Part shown: positions 22,298 to 36,646 of the stretch, one piece after another | Position numbering within the stretch: position 1 is the first letter of the stretch | How the letters are laid out: each line of letters starts with the position of its first letter | From: Pseudomonadota bacterium | Lineage (GTDB): Bacteria; Pseudomonadota; Alphaproteobacteria; Caulobacterales; Aquidulcibacteraceae | Assembly (NCBI GenBank): GCA_016195245.1 | Contig: JACQAC010000120.1 | Coordinates: 1-39,177, forward strand | DNA length: 39,177 bases | Reading direction: 5' to 3' | Translations under genes and position numbers: made by a program | The notes under the pieces: model-generated | Seen by the model: the letters and a program-made list of their open reading frames with translations, nothing else | Told to the model about the DNA's origin: nothing | Database searches by the model: none

Positions 22298-23827
22298 TTA
22301 TTGTTTGTTCTCGAACTGCGCCCAGTCGCTGAAGGCGCTGGCGTTTCCGGACTGATCGATGCCCTGCACGCGCCAGCGCTCTACTTGAGCGCTAGGAAGA
22401 TTGGCGTTGTAGCTTTCGCCGGAAGCTTCGGCGCGCAGAACGCTCGCGGGATCCTCAACCCACTGCTCCGTTGCTGGATCGTAGACCTCGATCTCGACGA
22501 TGTAGCGAACGGCGCCCGGCAATGTTGCCCACGTGAACGTTGCCTGCTGCCCACTGCCGTCCAGAATAGCGCCATTTGCCGGCGTCAGCGGCGACGGCGC
22601 ACTCGATCGGAACTCGTTTTGTGCCTGCACTTGGCCAATCAAGGTGCGCGCGTCCTGGGCATGCGCGCTCGTCGGAAATTCGTCGAGAAACGCCTGCATG
22701 GCGTAGGCGTCGCTGGACGCACGTGCTGCGTTGAACCTTTGTTCTTCAAGCTGGGCAAGCGCCGCTCGCGCGTCGTTCGCGTAGGGTCCCGCGCCATGTT
22801 CGCTGAGATACGAGCGCAATGCGGCTGAATCGGTGTGGGACACCGCTTCCCAGGAGTGACGTTCCGTCTCCGTTTGCTGCCACCAGAAGAAGCCAGCTGC
22901 TCCGATAACGCAGACTGCAAGCCCCGCGCCGATCAGCGCAATGGGCGGCCCCTTCCGGGTTGGCGCGTCGTCGAACGCGTAGTCCTCGCTTCTGGCGAAC
23001 GGCGGTGGCGCGTCGAAGGCGTGAGACATCTCGGCGGCGACCGCAGGCCGCTGGTGGTTCTCGAGCTCGTGCTGAGCAGCGGAAGCCGGCTCGGGTGAGA
23101 CTGCACTGGGCTCCTGGCGCGGCGACGGTGCGGGCAGGGGATCAACGCCCATCCGCTCCAGCTTCATCCGCGCCAGTTCGGCGAAACGGCCGTTCGGATG
23201 GCGCAACAAGTATTCCTGAAGCTCGTCGGGATTGTCCTTGTCGCGCAACCGATCCCAATCGGCGATGTCATCCTCCGGCTTTCGCCGCGCGGGCAGGAAT
23301 TGCTCTGTGACACTGTCGGGAAGTTGTGGCAGCGATTGCCCGTTCAGCGCCATCCCGCTCAAAGCGGCGGCGCCGGTCAGGCCAAGCAGCGTGATGAAAT
23401 AGCCCGGCTGCTCCTTGATCTGAATCATCGCGAGGACGCTGGCGTTCATTTGCGCGTTGTAGTTTGAATTTCTCTGTTCCGCTTGCTCCCGCGCCGCGCG
23501 CTCGGGCGAACCCTTTAGCCACATCATCCCCGCGAAGGTCGCCAACAACGCGATGATCGCTGCGATCAGCGCGCCCCTCGCTTCGTCCTTGGCTTCGCCG
23601 CCGAAACTCGAGATCAAACCAAGCACGGTCGCGATAATCGCGACGATGATGAAGAGGTTGAGACCCGCGTTTTGATCCTGTCCATTAACGTGGATGTGGC
23701 CGATCGCGACGTCGACGCCGGACATCGTCGCGAACTCCTGCCCGGAGCAGGAGAACACCGCCCACGGAAGGAAGAAGCCAAACAAGGCAACGAACTTGGC
23801 GATCCGCACGCCGACGATCGAATTCAT
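22298..23827 (-). CDS. Membrane protein with three helical WxxL/Yxxx repeats and a fibronectin-like C-terminal domain
   Basis: Multiple TMs at the N-terminus; repeats IADWDRLRDKDNPDELQEYLLRHPNGRFAELARMKLERM, HSWEAVSHTDSAALRSYLSEHGAGPYANDARAALAQLEEQ, FNAARASSDAYAMQAFLDEFPTSAHAQDARTLIGQVQ; then TFTWATLPGAVRYIVEIEVYD...RWRVQGIDQSGNASAFSDW. Confidence 0.75.
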   Translation of the reverse strand: MNSIVGVRIAKFVALFGFFLPWAVFSCSGQEFATMSGVDVAIGHIHVNGQDQNAGLNLFIIVAIIATVLGLISSFGGEAKDEARGALIAAIIALLATFAGMMWLKGSPERAAREQAEQRNSNYNAQMNASVLAMIQIKEQPGYFITLLGLTGAAALSGMALNGQSLPQLPDSVTEQFLPARRKPEDDIADWDRLRDKDNPDELQEYLLRHPNGRFAELARMKLERMGVDPLPAPSPRQEPSAVSPEPASAAQHELENHQRPAVAAEMSHAFDAPPPFARSEDYAFDDAPTRKGPPIALIGAGLAVCVIGAAGFFWWQQTETERHSWEAVSHTDSAALRSYLSEHGAGPYANDARAALAQLEEQRFNAARASSDAYAMQAFLDEFPTSAHAQDARTLIGQVQAQNEFRSSAPSPLTPANGAILDGSGQQATFTWATLPGAVRYIVEIEVYDPATEQWVEDPASVLRAEASGESYNANLPSAQVERWRVQGIDQSGNASAFSDWAQFENKQ

Positions 23828-23940
23828 GCGCCGCCCCCGGGGACGCGAAAATCGTCGTGACTATAGGCTCAAGGGCACAAACCACAATACGGTCCGCGGC
23901 CCGATTCTTCACTCGCGCTGGACGGCGCCAATGCCGACAG

Positions 23941-24190
23941 ATGCGCGATGATGGGCCCGAAGTGACCGCGCTATCAGCTGCGGCGCTGCTTGGAACGGCT
24001 CATGTCGTCGCGGCTTCACTCGCGCGACATCGGTATCGCAAGGGTCAATGGGCAACCGATTCAGGCGACGCCCCAGCGCGACAGGCAAGCGGGATTGTCC
24101 GCCGCCTTGAGCGTGCGAGCGCCAACTTCAACGAGACATTTGTGTTGTTTGTCGCGGCTGTTTCTAACACCGTCGCCCAGGACTGTTTCT
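23941..24190 (+). pseudogene. Truncated MAPEG-family-like remnant
   Basis: GPEVTALSAAALLGTAHVVAASLARHRYRKGQWATDSGDAPARQASGIVRRLERASANFNETFVLFVAAVSNTVA resembles the MAPEG N-terminal half; downstream sequence does not continue the fold and runs antisense into gltB. Confidence 0.6.
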
Positions 24191-24264
24191 GCAAGTGGCA
24201 ATGGCCGCCGCGGCGTCCCCGAGCTGCGACGGGACCCACCTTATGGGCGGCAATTCGCAACACA

Positions 24265-28787
<4,523 letters not shown>

Positions 28788-28791
<4 letters not shown>

Positions 28792-30200
28792 TGAGCGGCC
28801 ATGCGTGCTTGCGTTCGCATCCAATCATGCACGGCGTCCGCCGCATCGCGCCCCTCCTTGATCGCCCACACGACCAAGGAAGCGCCGCGCACGATGTCAC
28901 CCGCAGCGAATACGCCGGATAAACTGGTCTCGAAGCGCCGATTGACGGCGAGCGTTCCCTCGCGTGTTGTCTCAAGCCCCCAGGCGCTCAAGTTCTCGGG
29001 ATCGAATCCAAGCGCGGTGATCACCAGGTCGCTCGACAGTTCGTAGGCGCTATCTTGCACTTCTTCGGGTGTTTGCCGTCCGCTTGCGTCGGGCGCGCCG
29101 AGGCGCATACGCACGGCCTTCACGGCCGGCGATTTTCCGCCGCGCACGGATTTTGGAGCGGCGAGCCAGTCAAACGTGACCCCTTCCTCTTCCGCATGGA
29201 CAACCTCGCGCTGTGATCCAGGCATGTTCGTTCGATCGCGTCTGTAGAGGCAGATCACGCTTTCCGCGCCTTGGCGTTGGGCCGTACGCACGCAGTCCAT
29301 GGCGGTATCGCCCCCGCCGATGACCACAACTCGGCGATCTTTTGCGTTGAGCCGGCCGTTGGCAAAGTCCGCCACCTCGTCGCCGAGGCCAATACGATTG
29401 GCGGCGATGAGAAACTCAAGCGCCGGCACCACACTTCGATGAGTAGGGGCGTTCAGAGGCTTAGCCTTGTAGACGCCTGTTGCGATTAAGAGCGCGTCGT
29501 GGCGTGAGCGCACTTCATTGAGACTGATCGTCTCACCAACATTGCAGTTGAGTTCAAAGCTCACGCCGCCCGCGCGGAGGCGTTCGACACGGCGCATGAC
29601 GAGATGCTTTTCGAGCTTGAAGTTTGGAATGCCATAGATGAGCAGGCCGCCCGCGCGGTCATGGCGGTCATAGATTGTAACCCGATAGCCCCGTTGACGC
29701 AGGCGTTCGGCCGCCGCCAAACCGGCCGGGCCGGCGCCAACTATGCCGATGCTTTCTGCGCGCTCTAGTCGCGGCGAGATGGCGTCGACCCAGCCTTCGC
29801 TCCATGCCGCTTCCGTCAGGTATCGTTCCACGGCGCCTATCGTCACAGCGCCATGCTTCGACTGCTCAAGCACGCAAGCCACTTCGCACAGCCGATCCTG
29901 AGGGCAGATGCGCCCGCAGATTTCCGGCATGGGATTGGTGGCCGCTGCAGCGCGATAGGCTTCCTCCAACCGTCCGTCCGCCGTTAGCTTCAGCCAGTCG
30001 GGAATGTTGTTTTGGAGCGGACAATGAAACTGACAGAAGGGTACGCCGCACTGGGCGCAGCGCGCAGCCTGGATGCTGGCTTTCTCGGCGATGAACTCGC
30101 GGTGAATTTCGAGGAAGTCGCGGGCTCGCTCACCTGCTGGCCGTTTCTCCGGCCAAGCCTGTGTCTCCCCAACAAACCGTTGCATTCGCTCCGTCACCAC
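28788..30200 (-). CDS. gltD: Glutamate synthase small subunit
   Basis: CAQCGVPFCQFHCPLQNNIPDWLKL, VGAGPAGLAAAERLRQRGYRVTIYDR, GGGDTAMDCVRTAQRQGA. Confidence 0.97.
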
Positions 30201-30404
30201 GACCCCTGACTCTTCCAGGCCTATTGGTTCGAAGATTTGTCATTGGTGGCAAGTGACGCGACCGAAGTGCCGTTACGGAAAAATCGTGTTTGCTCAGTTT
30301 TTATGCAGTGCGGGCGTGCATTCAGTATCAATGTGGAACCGCCGCATTGCGGCCTGTAGAGAGTGTACTAGGCTTGGTGAATTCATCGAACGCTCGGTCA
30401 GCAC

Positions 30405-32870
30405 GTGCAACCACTTCCAAATTGGAATGTTTACAAGTTCGGCGGCTCGAGCCTCGCGGATGCCGAATGTTTTCGCCGCGTGGCGAACATCGTTTGTGCC
30501 CACTCAACTCGAATTGCGGTGGTGCTGTCGGCGTGTCGCAACGTCACAGACGCGTTGCTATCTCTGGTCAGCGTGGCAGAGGAGCAGGGGGACTGGAGCG
30601 ACGCCCTTAGCGTTCTTCGCGCCCGTCACGCCGATATCGCGGGCGGGCTGCTAAACGAGGCGAATGCTTTCCTTCGCGAACTCGATGCCGACCTGCGTGA
30701 CATCGAGGGCGTCCTGCAAACGATCCGCCTTAGCCGCAACGCCTCATCCACTTTGCGCGATCTCGTTGCGGGGTTTGGCGAGGTTTGGTCATCGCGCCTA
30801 TTCGCGGCGGTGCTTCGGCAGCAAGGGAGGCCTGTGCAATGGCTCGACGCGCGGTGCGCGCTGGTGGTCGAGTGGGGGCAGCTTGGGCCCTCCGTCGATT
30901 GGGAGCGTTCACAGGTGCAAATCGATGCGCTCGTTGATCGTAAGTTCGACGGTGTCCTTGTCATCACTGGCTTCATCGCGTCTGACCCAAAGGGCGCTCA
31001 AACCACGCTCGGACGCAATGGCAGTGACTATTCGGCGTCCATTTTTGCGGCTCTGCTGCACGCTGCCGAGATCCATATTTGGACAGACGTCGACGGCGTG
31101 CTGTCGGCCGATCCGCGACGTGTCCCAGAAGCGCAGGTGGTCAGCTCGCTCTCCTATAACGAAGCGATGGAGCTGGCCTACTTTGGCGCCAAAGTCCTGC
31201 ACCCTCAAACTATGGGGCCGGCGGTTACGCACGGGATTCCGATTTGGATACGTAACACCTTCGCTCCCGGCCACCCGGGGAGCATGATCTGTGCGTCGCC
31301 GCCTGCCGGATCGCCCGTGAAGGGCATCACCAGCATCGAGCAGGTTGCGCTGATCACACTCGAAGGCGCCGGCATGATCGGCGTGCCGGGAACGGCGCAC
31401 CGACTTTTCGAGGCGCTTCGCCAAGCCGGTGTCTCCGTCATCCTCATCTCGCAAGGCAGTTCGGAACACTCAATCTGTTGCGCGGTGCCGCGCGTGCAGT
31501 CATCGGCTGCCGCCACGGCCATTCGAAACGCATTCGATCGCGAGTTGCGAGAGGGCCAGGTGCAGGACGTGTCTATCGCAGACGATCTTGCCATTCTTGC
31601 TGTCGTAGGTGACGGCATGGCGGGCACGCCGGGCGTCGCCGCGAAAGTATTTGGAGCTCTCGCTGGCGCCAACGTGAATGTCAGAGCAATCGCGCAAGGC
31701 TCGTCGGAGCGCAACATATCGGTTGCTGTGGGCTCTGAAAGTGCGACGCGCGCGTTGCGCGCAGTCCATGCGGGCTTCTACCTATCGCCTGACACGATCT
31801 CGATTGGCGTGATCGGTCCAGGCATTGTCGGTCGCGCCTTTCTCGATCAGCTCGCTGGGCAGAACGTCCGGCTGCGCGAACGGTTCAACGTTCACCTCGA
31901 TGTTCGCGCATTGATGACGTCAAGCCGAATGCTCCTTTCCGAGGGTGGTGTCGATCTTCGGGTTTGGCCTGAGAGGTTTTCGGCGCAGTCCACGGCGAGC
32001 GCCGATCTTGATCACTTTGTAGATCATGTCTGCGCTGAGCACGTGCCGCATTGGGTCGTGGTCGATTGCACCGCCAGTGATGCGGTTGCCGGTAGCTATG
32101 CCCGGTTGTTTGCGCGCGGCGTTCACGTGGTTACCCCAAACAAACGGGCGTTGAGCGCCAGTTTGGATTACGTTGAAGCGATGCAAGCCGCGCGGCGCGC
32201 GAGTGGCGCGCACTTTTTGTACGAGGCGACCGTTGGCGCGGGCCTGCCGATCATTCAAACTATCCGCGATCTTCGCGAAACTGGTGACGAGATTGGCGTC
32301 GTGGAGGGAATTCTTTCTGGCACTCTGGCCTATCTGTTTAACGTGTATGATGGCTCAACGCCGTTTTCTGAGATTGTCGCAAGCGCCCGCGCACAAGGTT
32401 TCACGGAGCCCGATCCGCGCGATGACCTCTCGGGCCGCGATGTCGCCCGAAAGCTCATCATTCTCGGTCGAGAAATGGGCTTGAAACTCGAATTGGGGCA
32501 GGTGGCGGTGACAAGCCTCGTGCCTGAGCCCCTCCAACACTGTGACGCCGACGAATTCATGCGCCGTTTGCCGGAATTCAACGCGGAGATGGACGCGCGT
32601 GTGGGCGCAGCGCGGGCGAAGGGCGCTGTGCTTCGCCACGTTGGCCGCGTGAGCGCCGATGGAACGGCGAACGTCGGCTTGCTGGAGTTGGATGGCGCGC
32701 ATCCGTTTGCAAACAGTTCGATGACCGATAACATCGTTCGGTTCGCCACGGCGCGCTACAATCGCAATCCGCTTATCGTGCAGGGTCCTGGCGCCGGCCC
32801 GGACGTGACGGCAGCCGCCGTTTTCGCCGATCTCCTGCGGCTAGCCTCCTATCTCGGCGCAAGGATGTAA
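30405..32870 (+). CDS. thrA: Bifunctional aspartate kinase / homoserine dehydrogenase
   Basis: VYKFGGSSLADAECFRRVA (AK), GRNGSDYSASIFAALLHAAEIHIWTDVDGVLSADPR, ACT repeats (GAGMIGVPG, VVGDGMAGTPGVAAKVF), then GVIGPGIVGRAFLDQL ... VVTPNKRALSA ... EATVGAGLPIIQTIRDLRETGDEI (HSD). GTG start. Confidence 0.95.
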   Translation: MQPLPNWNVYKFGGSSLADAECFRRVANIVCAHSTRIAVVLSACRNVTDALLSLVSVAEEQGDWSDALSVLRARHADIAGGLLNEANAFLRELDADLRDIEGVLQTIRLSRNASSTLRDLVAGFGEVWSSRLFAAVLRQQGRPVQWLDARCALVVEWGQLGPSVDWERSQVQIDALVDRKFDGVLVITGFIASDPKGAQTTLGRNGSDYSASIFAALLHAAEIHIWTDVDGVLSADPRRVPEAQVVSSLSYNEAMELAYFGAKVLHPQTMGPAVTHGIPIWIRNTFAPGHPGSMICASPPAGSPVKGITSIEQVALITLEGAGMIGVPGTAHRLFEALRQAGVSVILISQGSSEHSICCAVPRVQSSAAATAIRNAFDRELREGQVQDVSIADDLAILAVVGDGMAGTPGVAAKVFGALAGANVNVRAIAQGSSERNISVAVGSESATRALRAVHAGFYLSPDTISIGVIGPGIVGRAFLDQLAGQNVRLRERFNVHLDVRALMTSSRMLLSEGGVDLRVWPERFSAQSTASADLDHFVDHVCAEHVPHWVVVDCTASDAVAGSYARLFARGVHVVTPNKRALSASLDYVEAMQAARRASGAHFLYEATVGAGLPIIQTIRDLRETGDEIGVVEGILSGTLAYLFNVYDGSTPFSEIVASARAQGFTEPDPRDDLSGRDVARKLIILGREMGLKLELGQVAVTSLVPEPLQHCDADEFMRRLPEFNAEMDARVGAARAKGAVLRHVGRVSADGTANVGLLELDGAHPFANSSMTDNIVRFATARYNRNPLIVQGPGAGPDVTAAAVFADLLRLASYLGARM

Positions 32871-32875
32871 GCGCC

Positions 32876-33811
32876 ATGGCAATCGAACGCGCTACCGCTT
32901 TCGCGCCTGGCTCCGTGGGGAATGTTGGCGTTGGCTTCGACATTCTTGGGTTTGCCTTTGGCGCCGTCGGCGATCGCGTCACAGTCACGCGCCGCCCCAC
33001 GCCAGGCGTCAACATTCGCGCTATATCTGGTGTGCCGGATGCTTTGCCTCAGGACGCGGAGCAGAACACCGCTGGGGGCGCCTTGCTGGCGATGCAGGAG
33101 GCGCTGCGCCTGCCGTTCGGCTTCGATGTTGAGATCGAGAAAGGCATTCCGCTGAGTTCTGGTCTCGGCGGGTCGGCGGCGTCGGCCGTCGCGGCTGTCG
33201 TCGCAGCGAACGCATTGCTCGACGTGCCTCGTCCGATGGCCCAGCTGCTGACTTATGCGCTTCAGGGTGAGGCGATCGCCAGCGGGTCGAAGCACGCTGA
33301 CAATGTGGCGCCGTGCTTATACGGCGGACTCGTTCTCGCCATCGGCGCTGAGCCGCCGCGCATTGCCAGCATCCCAGCGCCCGCCGGCGTTCGGGCGATT
33401 GTCGTACATCCCCACCTGCAGATCGCCACCAAGGCGGCGCGCGCGGTGTTGCGTCCAGATGTGCCGATGCCGTCTTTCATCGAGCAAACCGCGAACCTGG
33501 CGGGGTTCATTACGGGGTGCTTTGCCGGCGATCTCGACTTGATCGCCGCATCGCTTCGCGATGTCGTGATTGAACCACAACGGGCGCATCTGATCCCTAG
33601 GTTTGAGGCCGCGAGAGACGCCGCGCTTAGCGCCGGCGCGCTGGGCTGTTCGATTTCCGGCGCCGGCCCCTCGGTATTCGCGTTTGCGCGTGAAGAATGT
33701 GCAGAAGCTGTTCTCGCGGCGCTTCTGACCGTCTTCGCCTCGCGCTCAATTGCCAGCGATGGTTGGGTCGTCGACCTGAATTCGCGCGGCGCGCACGTGC
33801 TGCCCACATGA
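32876..33811 (+). CDS. thrB: Homoserine kinase (GHMP family)
   Basis: ATAFAPGSVGNVGVGFDILGFAF, IPLSSGLGGSAASAVAAVVAAN, ALGCSISGAGPSVFAF. Confidence 0.95.
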   Translation: MAIERATAFAPGSVGNVGVGFDILGFAFGAVGDRVTVTRRPTPGVNIRAISGVPDALPQDAEQNTAGGALLAMQEALRLPFGFDVEIEKGIPLSSGLGGSAASAVAAVVAANALLDVPRPMAQLLTYALQGEAIASGSKHADNVAPCLYGGLVLAIGAEPPRIASIPAPAGVRAIVVHPHLQIATKAARAVLRPDVPMPSFIEQTANLAGFITGCFAGDLDLIAASLRDVVIEPQRAHLIPRFEAARDAALSAGALGCSISGAGPSVFAFAREECAEAVLAALLTVFASRSIASDGWVVDLNSRGAHVLPT

Positions 33812-35103
33812 TCCGCTATCGCAGCACGCGCGGCGCACGGGGCGACGCCTCATTCAGCGAGGCCATCGTGCGTGGCCTGGCGCCAGACAGAGGTCTCTAC
33901 GTACCCAGTGCTTGGCCGAGCTTGAATGCCGTCTCGATTCCAAACGCACCTCTGAGCGCAGCTGCGGCCGCTGTGCTGCGACCCTTCCTAGCGAGCGACG
34001 CTCTGGAACCATTCCTGGAGCCGATCGTCGCCAAGGCCTTTGATTTTCCGGCGCCGCTCAAATCGCTCGAGTCGAGGAATCGCTTGAGCGTGCTTGAGCT
34101 CTTTCATGGCCCGACCGCCGCGTTCAAGGATTTTGGCGCGCGCTTTCTTGCGGCATGCCTGACGCGGTTTCCAGAGCGCTCGCAGCGTCTTTGCATACTT
34201 GTGGCGACCTCCGGCGATACCGGGGGCGCGGTGGCCGCGGCCTTTCACAACACGCCGGGGGTCGATGTCGTCGTACTCTATCCGGAAGGCCGCGTGTCGC
34301 CGCTGCAGGAGCAGCAATTGACCTGTTGGGGCGACAATGTCCGAGCCTTTGCGGTGCGTGGATCGTTCGACGACTGTCAGCGCCTCGTGAAGGCGGCGTT
34401 CGAAAGCGCGGAAATTGCAAGGCATCGCAGCTTGTCGTCGGCGAACAGCATCAATCTCGGCCGCTTGCTGCCGCAGATGACGTACTTCGCCGCCGCGAGT
34501 TTGAGTGTGTGGCGGCAGGCGGGCGAGCGAGCATCCTTCATTGTGCCGAGTGGAAACCTAGGTCACGCCACCGCTTGTATCTGGGCCAAACACGTGGGCC
34601 TGCCGATCGGCAGAATCGTGCTTGCTCACAACGCAAACCGCACTTTTCCGGATTTCCTTGACTCTGGCGTTTGGACGCCGAGCGCGAGCCTCACAACACC
34701 TGCATCGGCAATGGATGTCGGCGATCCCAGCAATGCCGAGCGGCTGCGAGATCTATTTCCCAACATCGAGTCATTGCGTACCGCGCTTAGCGCCGCTTCG
34801 GTTGAGAGCGAGGCGATCGCGCCGCGCATCAGGGGAGACTTCGAGCGTTATGGCGAAGTCTGGTGCCCCCACACGGCTGTTGCCGCGGAAGCTTACGCGC
34901 GGCTCAGCGAACGCGAGCGCGCCGAAAGCCGTTGGGTGCTTGTTGCCACGGCGCATCCGGCGAAATTTCGCGAGATTGTCGAGCCTGCTATCGGTCAGTC
35001 GGTGGCGCTTCCGGATTCGCTTGCCGCTATCATGGCGCTGCCGAGCAAACGGGAGCAGCTGCCAGCGGACGTCGAGACGCTCGCCTCGGTGCTCATGCGC
35101 TAG
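33808..35103 (+). CDS. thrC: Threonine synthase
   Basis: MIRYRSTRGARGDASFSEAIVRGLAPDRGLYVP, ELFHGPTAAFKDFGARFL, VATSGDTGGAVAAAF, SANSINLGRLLPQM; ATGA overlap with thrB. Confidence 0.95.
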   Translation: MIRYRSTRGARGDASFSEAIVRGLAPDRGLYVPSAWPSLNAVSIPNAPLSAAAAAVLRPFLASDALEPFLEPIVAKAFDFPAPLKSLESRNRLSVLELFHGPTAAFKDFGARFLAACLTRFPERSQRLCILVATSGDTGGAVAAAFHNTPGVDVVVLYPEGRVSPLQEQQLTCWGDNVRAFAVRGSFDDCQRLVKAAFESAEIARHRSLSSANSINLGRLLPQMTYFAAASLSVWRQAGERASFIVPSGNLGHATACIWAKHVGLPIGRIVLAHNANRTFPDFLDSGVWTPSASLTTPASAMDVGDPSNAERLRDLFPNIESLRTALSAASVESEAIAPRIRGDFERYGEVWCPHTAVAAEAYARLSERERAESRWVLVATAHPAKFREIVEPAIGQSVALPDSLAAIMALPSKREQLPADVETLASVLMR

Positions 35104-35105
35104 GC

Positions 35106-35174
35106 GACGAGGATATTGTTTTGAAGTTCGGTGGTGAGTCCGTGGCATGGGCGGAGACGGACGCACGCTCTTGA
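35106..35174 (+). other. Aspartokinase N-terminus-like fragment
   Basis: DEDIVLKFGGESVAWAETDARS* immediately after the thrC stop; resembles VxKFGGTSVA of aspartate kinases. Confidence 0.4.
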
Positions 35175-35310
35175 AACAAGTGCTGACTGGTCCGATGAAA
35201 CGTTAGGTTCTTCACTTGGATGAGCAGACTTCCTTGGCGCATTGCCCTGATTGAAACCACGGCCTGCCAAAAAAGAAGGGCACTCCCGCCTTTAATGGCG
35301 CGATCATGAC

Positions 35311-36480
35311 TTAGAATCGTGTCGTAAGCGCCAACGAGACTTGGTCTGCATGGTAGTCCGACAACAGCTCGTTCGAGTTGTTGTCTCGGTAGCGATATTG
35401 CAGTCGCAGATCGCACGTGCAGGGTAACACATCTTGCAGCGTTATGCTGGCCTGCGGTGAGAAATAGGTGTCGCTGCGAACGCTGCCCGTGAAGTTGCGT
35501 TGCCGCATGAGCGCGCCGACCGACGCCCGCACGTGATCCGAGAGCTGATAGTTGTAATTCACGTCGGCGCCGAATTCGCTATATTTGCCTGGCGCCATCA
35601 CATCGAACGTGAAGAAGTCGAAGACGTCGCCGTCGAACATGCTCCAACGTACAAACGGCGAGATTGTTAGCGTGCCGCGTTCCAGAAACGTGTGCGGGCG
35701 AGAATAACCGCCAACGATTTCGAAATAGTCGCCGTCTTCCGTAACAGGATCGAAGAACGACGACGTGGCGTGGTCAAACCAGCGATAGCCATAGCGGGCG
35801 CGCCACCAGTACGATGCGCCGCCGCCGCGTCCTTCCATGCCCAAGGTCAAATTGGTTTCGTTGAAATAGTGCTCGTCGCCAAACCATGACGTCGCCACGC
35901 CAATCGCAGGCAGAACAGCCGTATGCGGGCCGACATAGAGGATTGGGCCAGTTTGGGCGCCGACATATTCGTAGTTGAGTTCGTGGATATCTGGCGTCTG
36001 CTCGACATCGACATTCAAGATCGAACGCCAACGATGGTCCACGAACTGAGATTCGTTGGCGACCATCAACCGGCCGTAATAGGTCGCGGCGGCATCGTGC
36101 GCGCCAAAGAACGAGAAGTCCGGATTGCGATTGAGCGGGTCGGAGTCCCAACGTACACCCACTTCCAAGCGGGTGACCGTGTATCCCGGTTCGATGATGC
36201 GTCGTACGCGCTCATAGCCATTATGCGCTTCCAAGTTGTTGGGATCATTGATCAGGATGCGCTCGTAAGCAGCGAGCGCAAGGCGCGGCTTACCGGCAGC
36301 TTCGGCCGCACGTGCGTAACGCAGGTTCAGAGATGCGTCAGTCGGGTTGTCGAGAATCTGTTGGCTCAACGCGTCGAGGTCATTACCGTTTTGCGCGTGT
36401 GCTGTGCCGGCCGAAGCGGTGACGCTGACAGCCACCAACAGCGCCCGACAAAGACCGCTGAGTTTCAATTGCATGGCCAT
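35311..36480 (-). CDS. TPR plus outer-membrane beta-barrel protein (SLAM/DUF560-like)
   Basis: Signal peptide ...LCRALLVAVSVTASAGTAHAQ, TPR (LNLRYARAAEAAGKPRLALAAYERILINDPNN), aromatic-alternating strands, terminal LALTTRF. Start 36480 preferred over 36570. Confidence 0.75.
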   Translation of the reverse strand: MAMQLKLSGLCRALLVAVSVTASAGTAHAQNGNDLDALSQQILDNPTDASLNLRYARAAEAAGKPRLALAAYERILINDPNNLEAHNGYERVRRIIEPGYTVTRLEVGVRWDSDPLNRNPDFSFFGAHDAAATYYGRLMVANESQFVDHRWRSILNVDVEQTPDIHELNYEYVGAQTGPILYVGPHTAVLPAIGVATSWFGDEHYFNETNLTLGMEGRGGGASYWWRARYGYRWFDHATSSFFDPVTEDGDYFEIVGGYSRPHTFLERGTLTISPFVRWSMFDGDVFDFFTFDVMAPGKYSEFGADVNYNYQLSDHVRASVGALMRQRNFTGSVRSDTYFSPQASITLQDVLPCTCDLRLQYRYRDNNSNELLSDYHADQVSLALTTRF

Positions 36481-36646
36481 GCAAAAATCCCCACCGCTCG
36501 CCGTATTGGCGTCGATTCGCCCAGTAAAAGCCTCTTCGGCGGGCGAGTTCAAGCGCTCAGGTAGTAGCACATCTGAAACAAGTTCCGAGTTGCCATGCGC
36601 AGCGCTATGGGCCTACTTTTGAGGCGTATTCGCGGAGAAGATAGCC

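Noticed and set aside
30201-30404. Threonine/isoleucine leader-peptide attenuator upstream of thrA
   Set aside because: No short ORF rich in Thr/Ile codons followed by a terminator-type hairpin could be seen.
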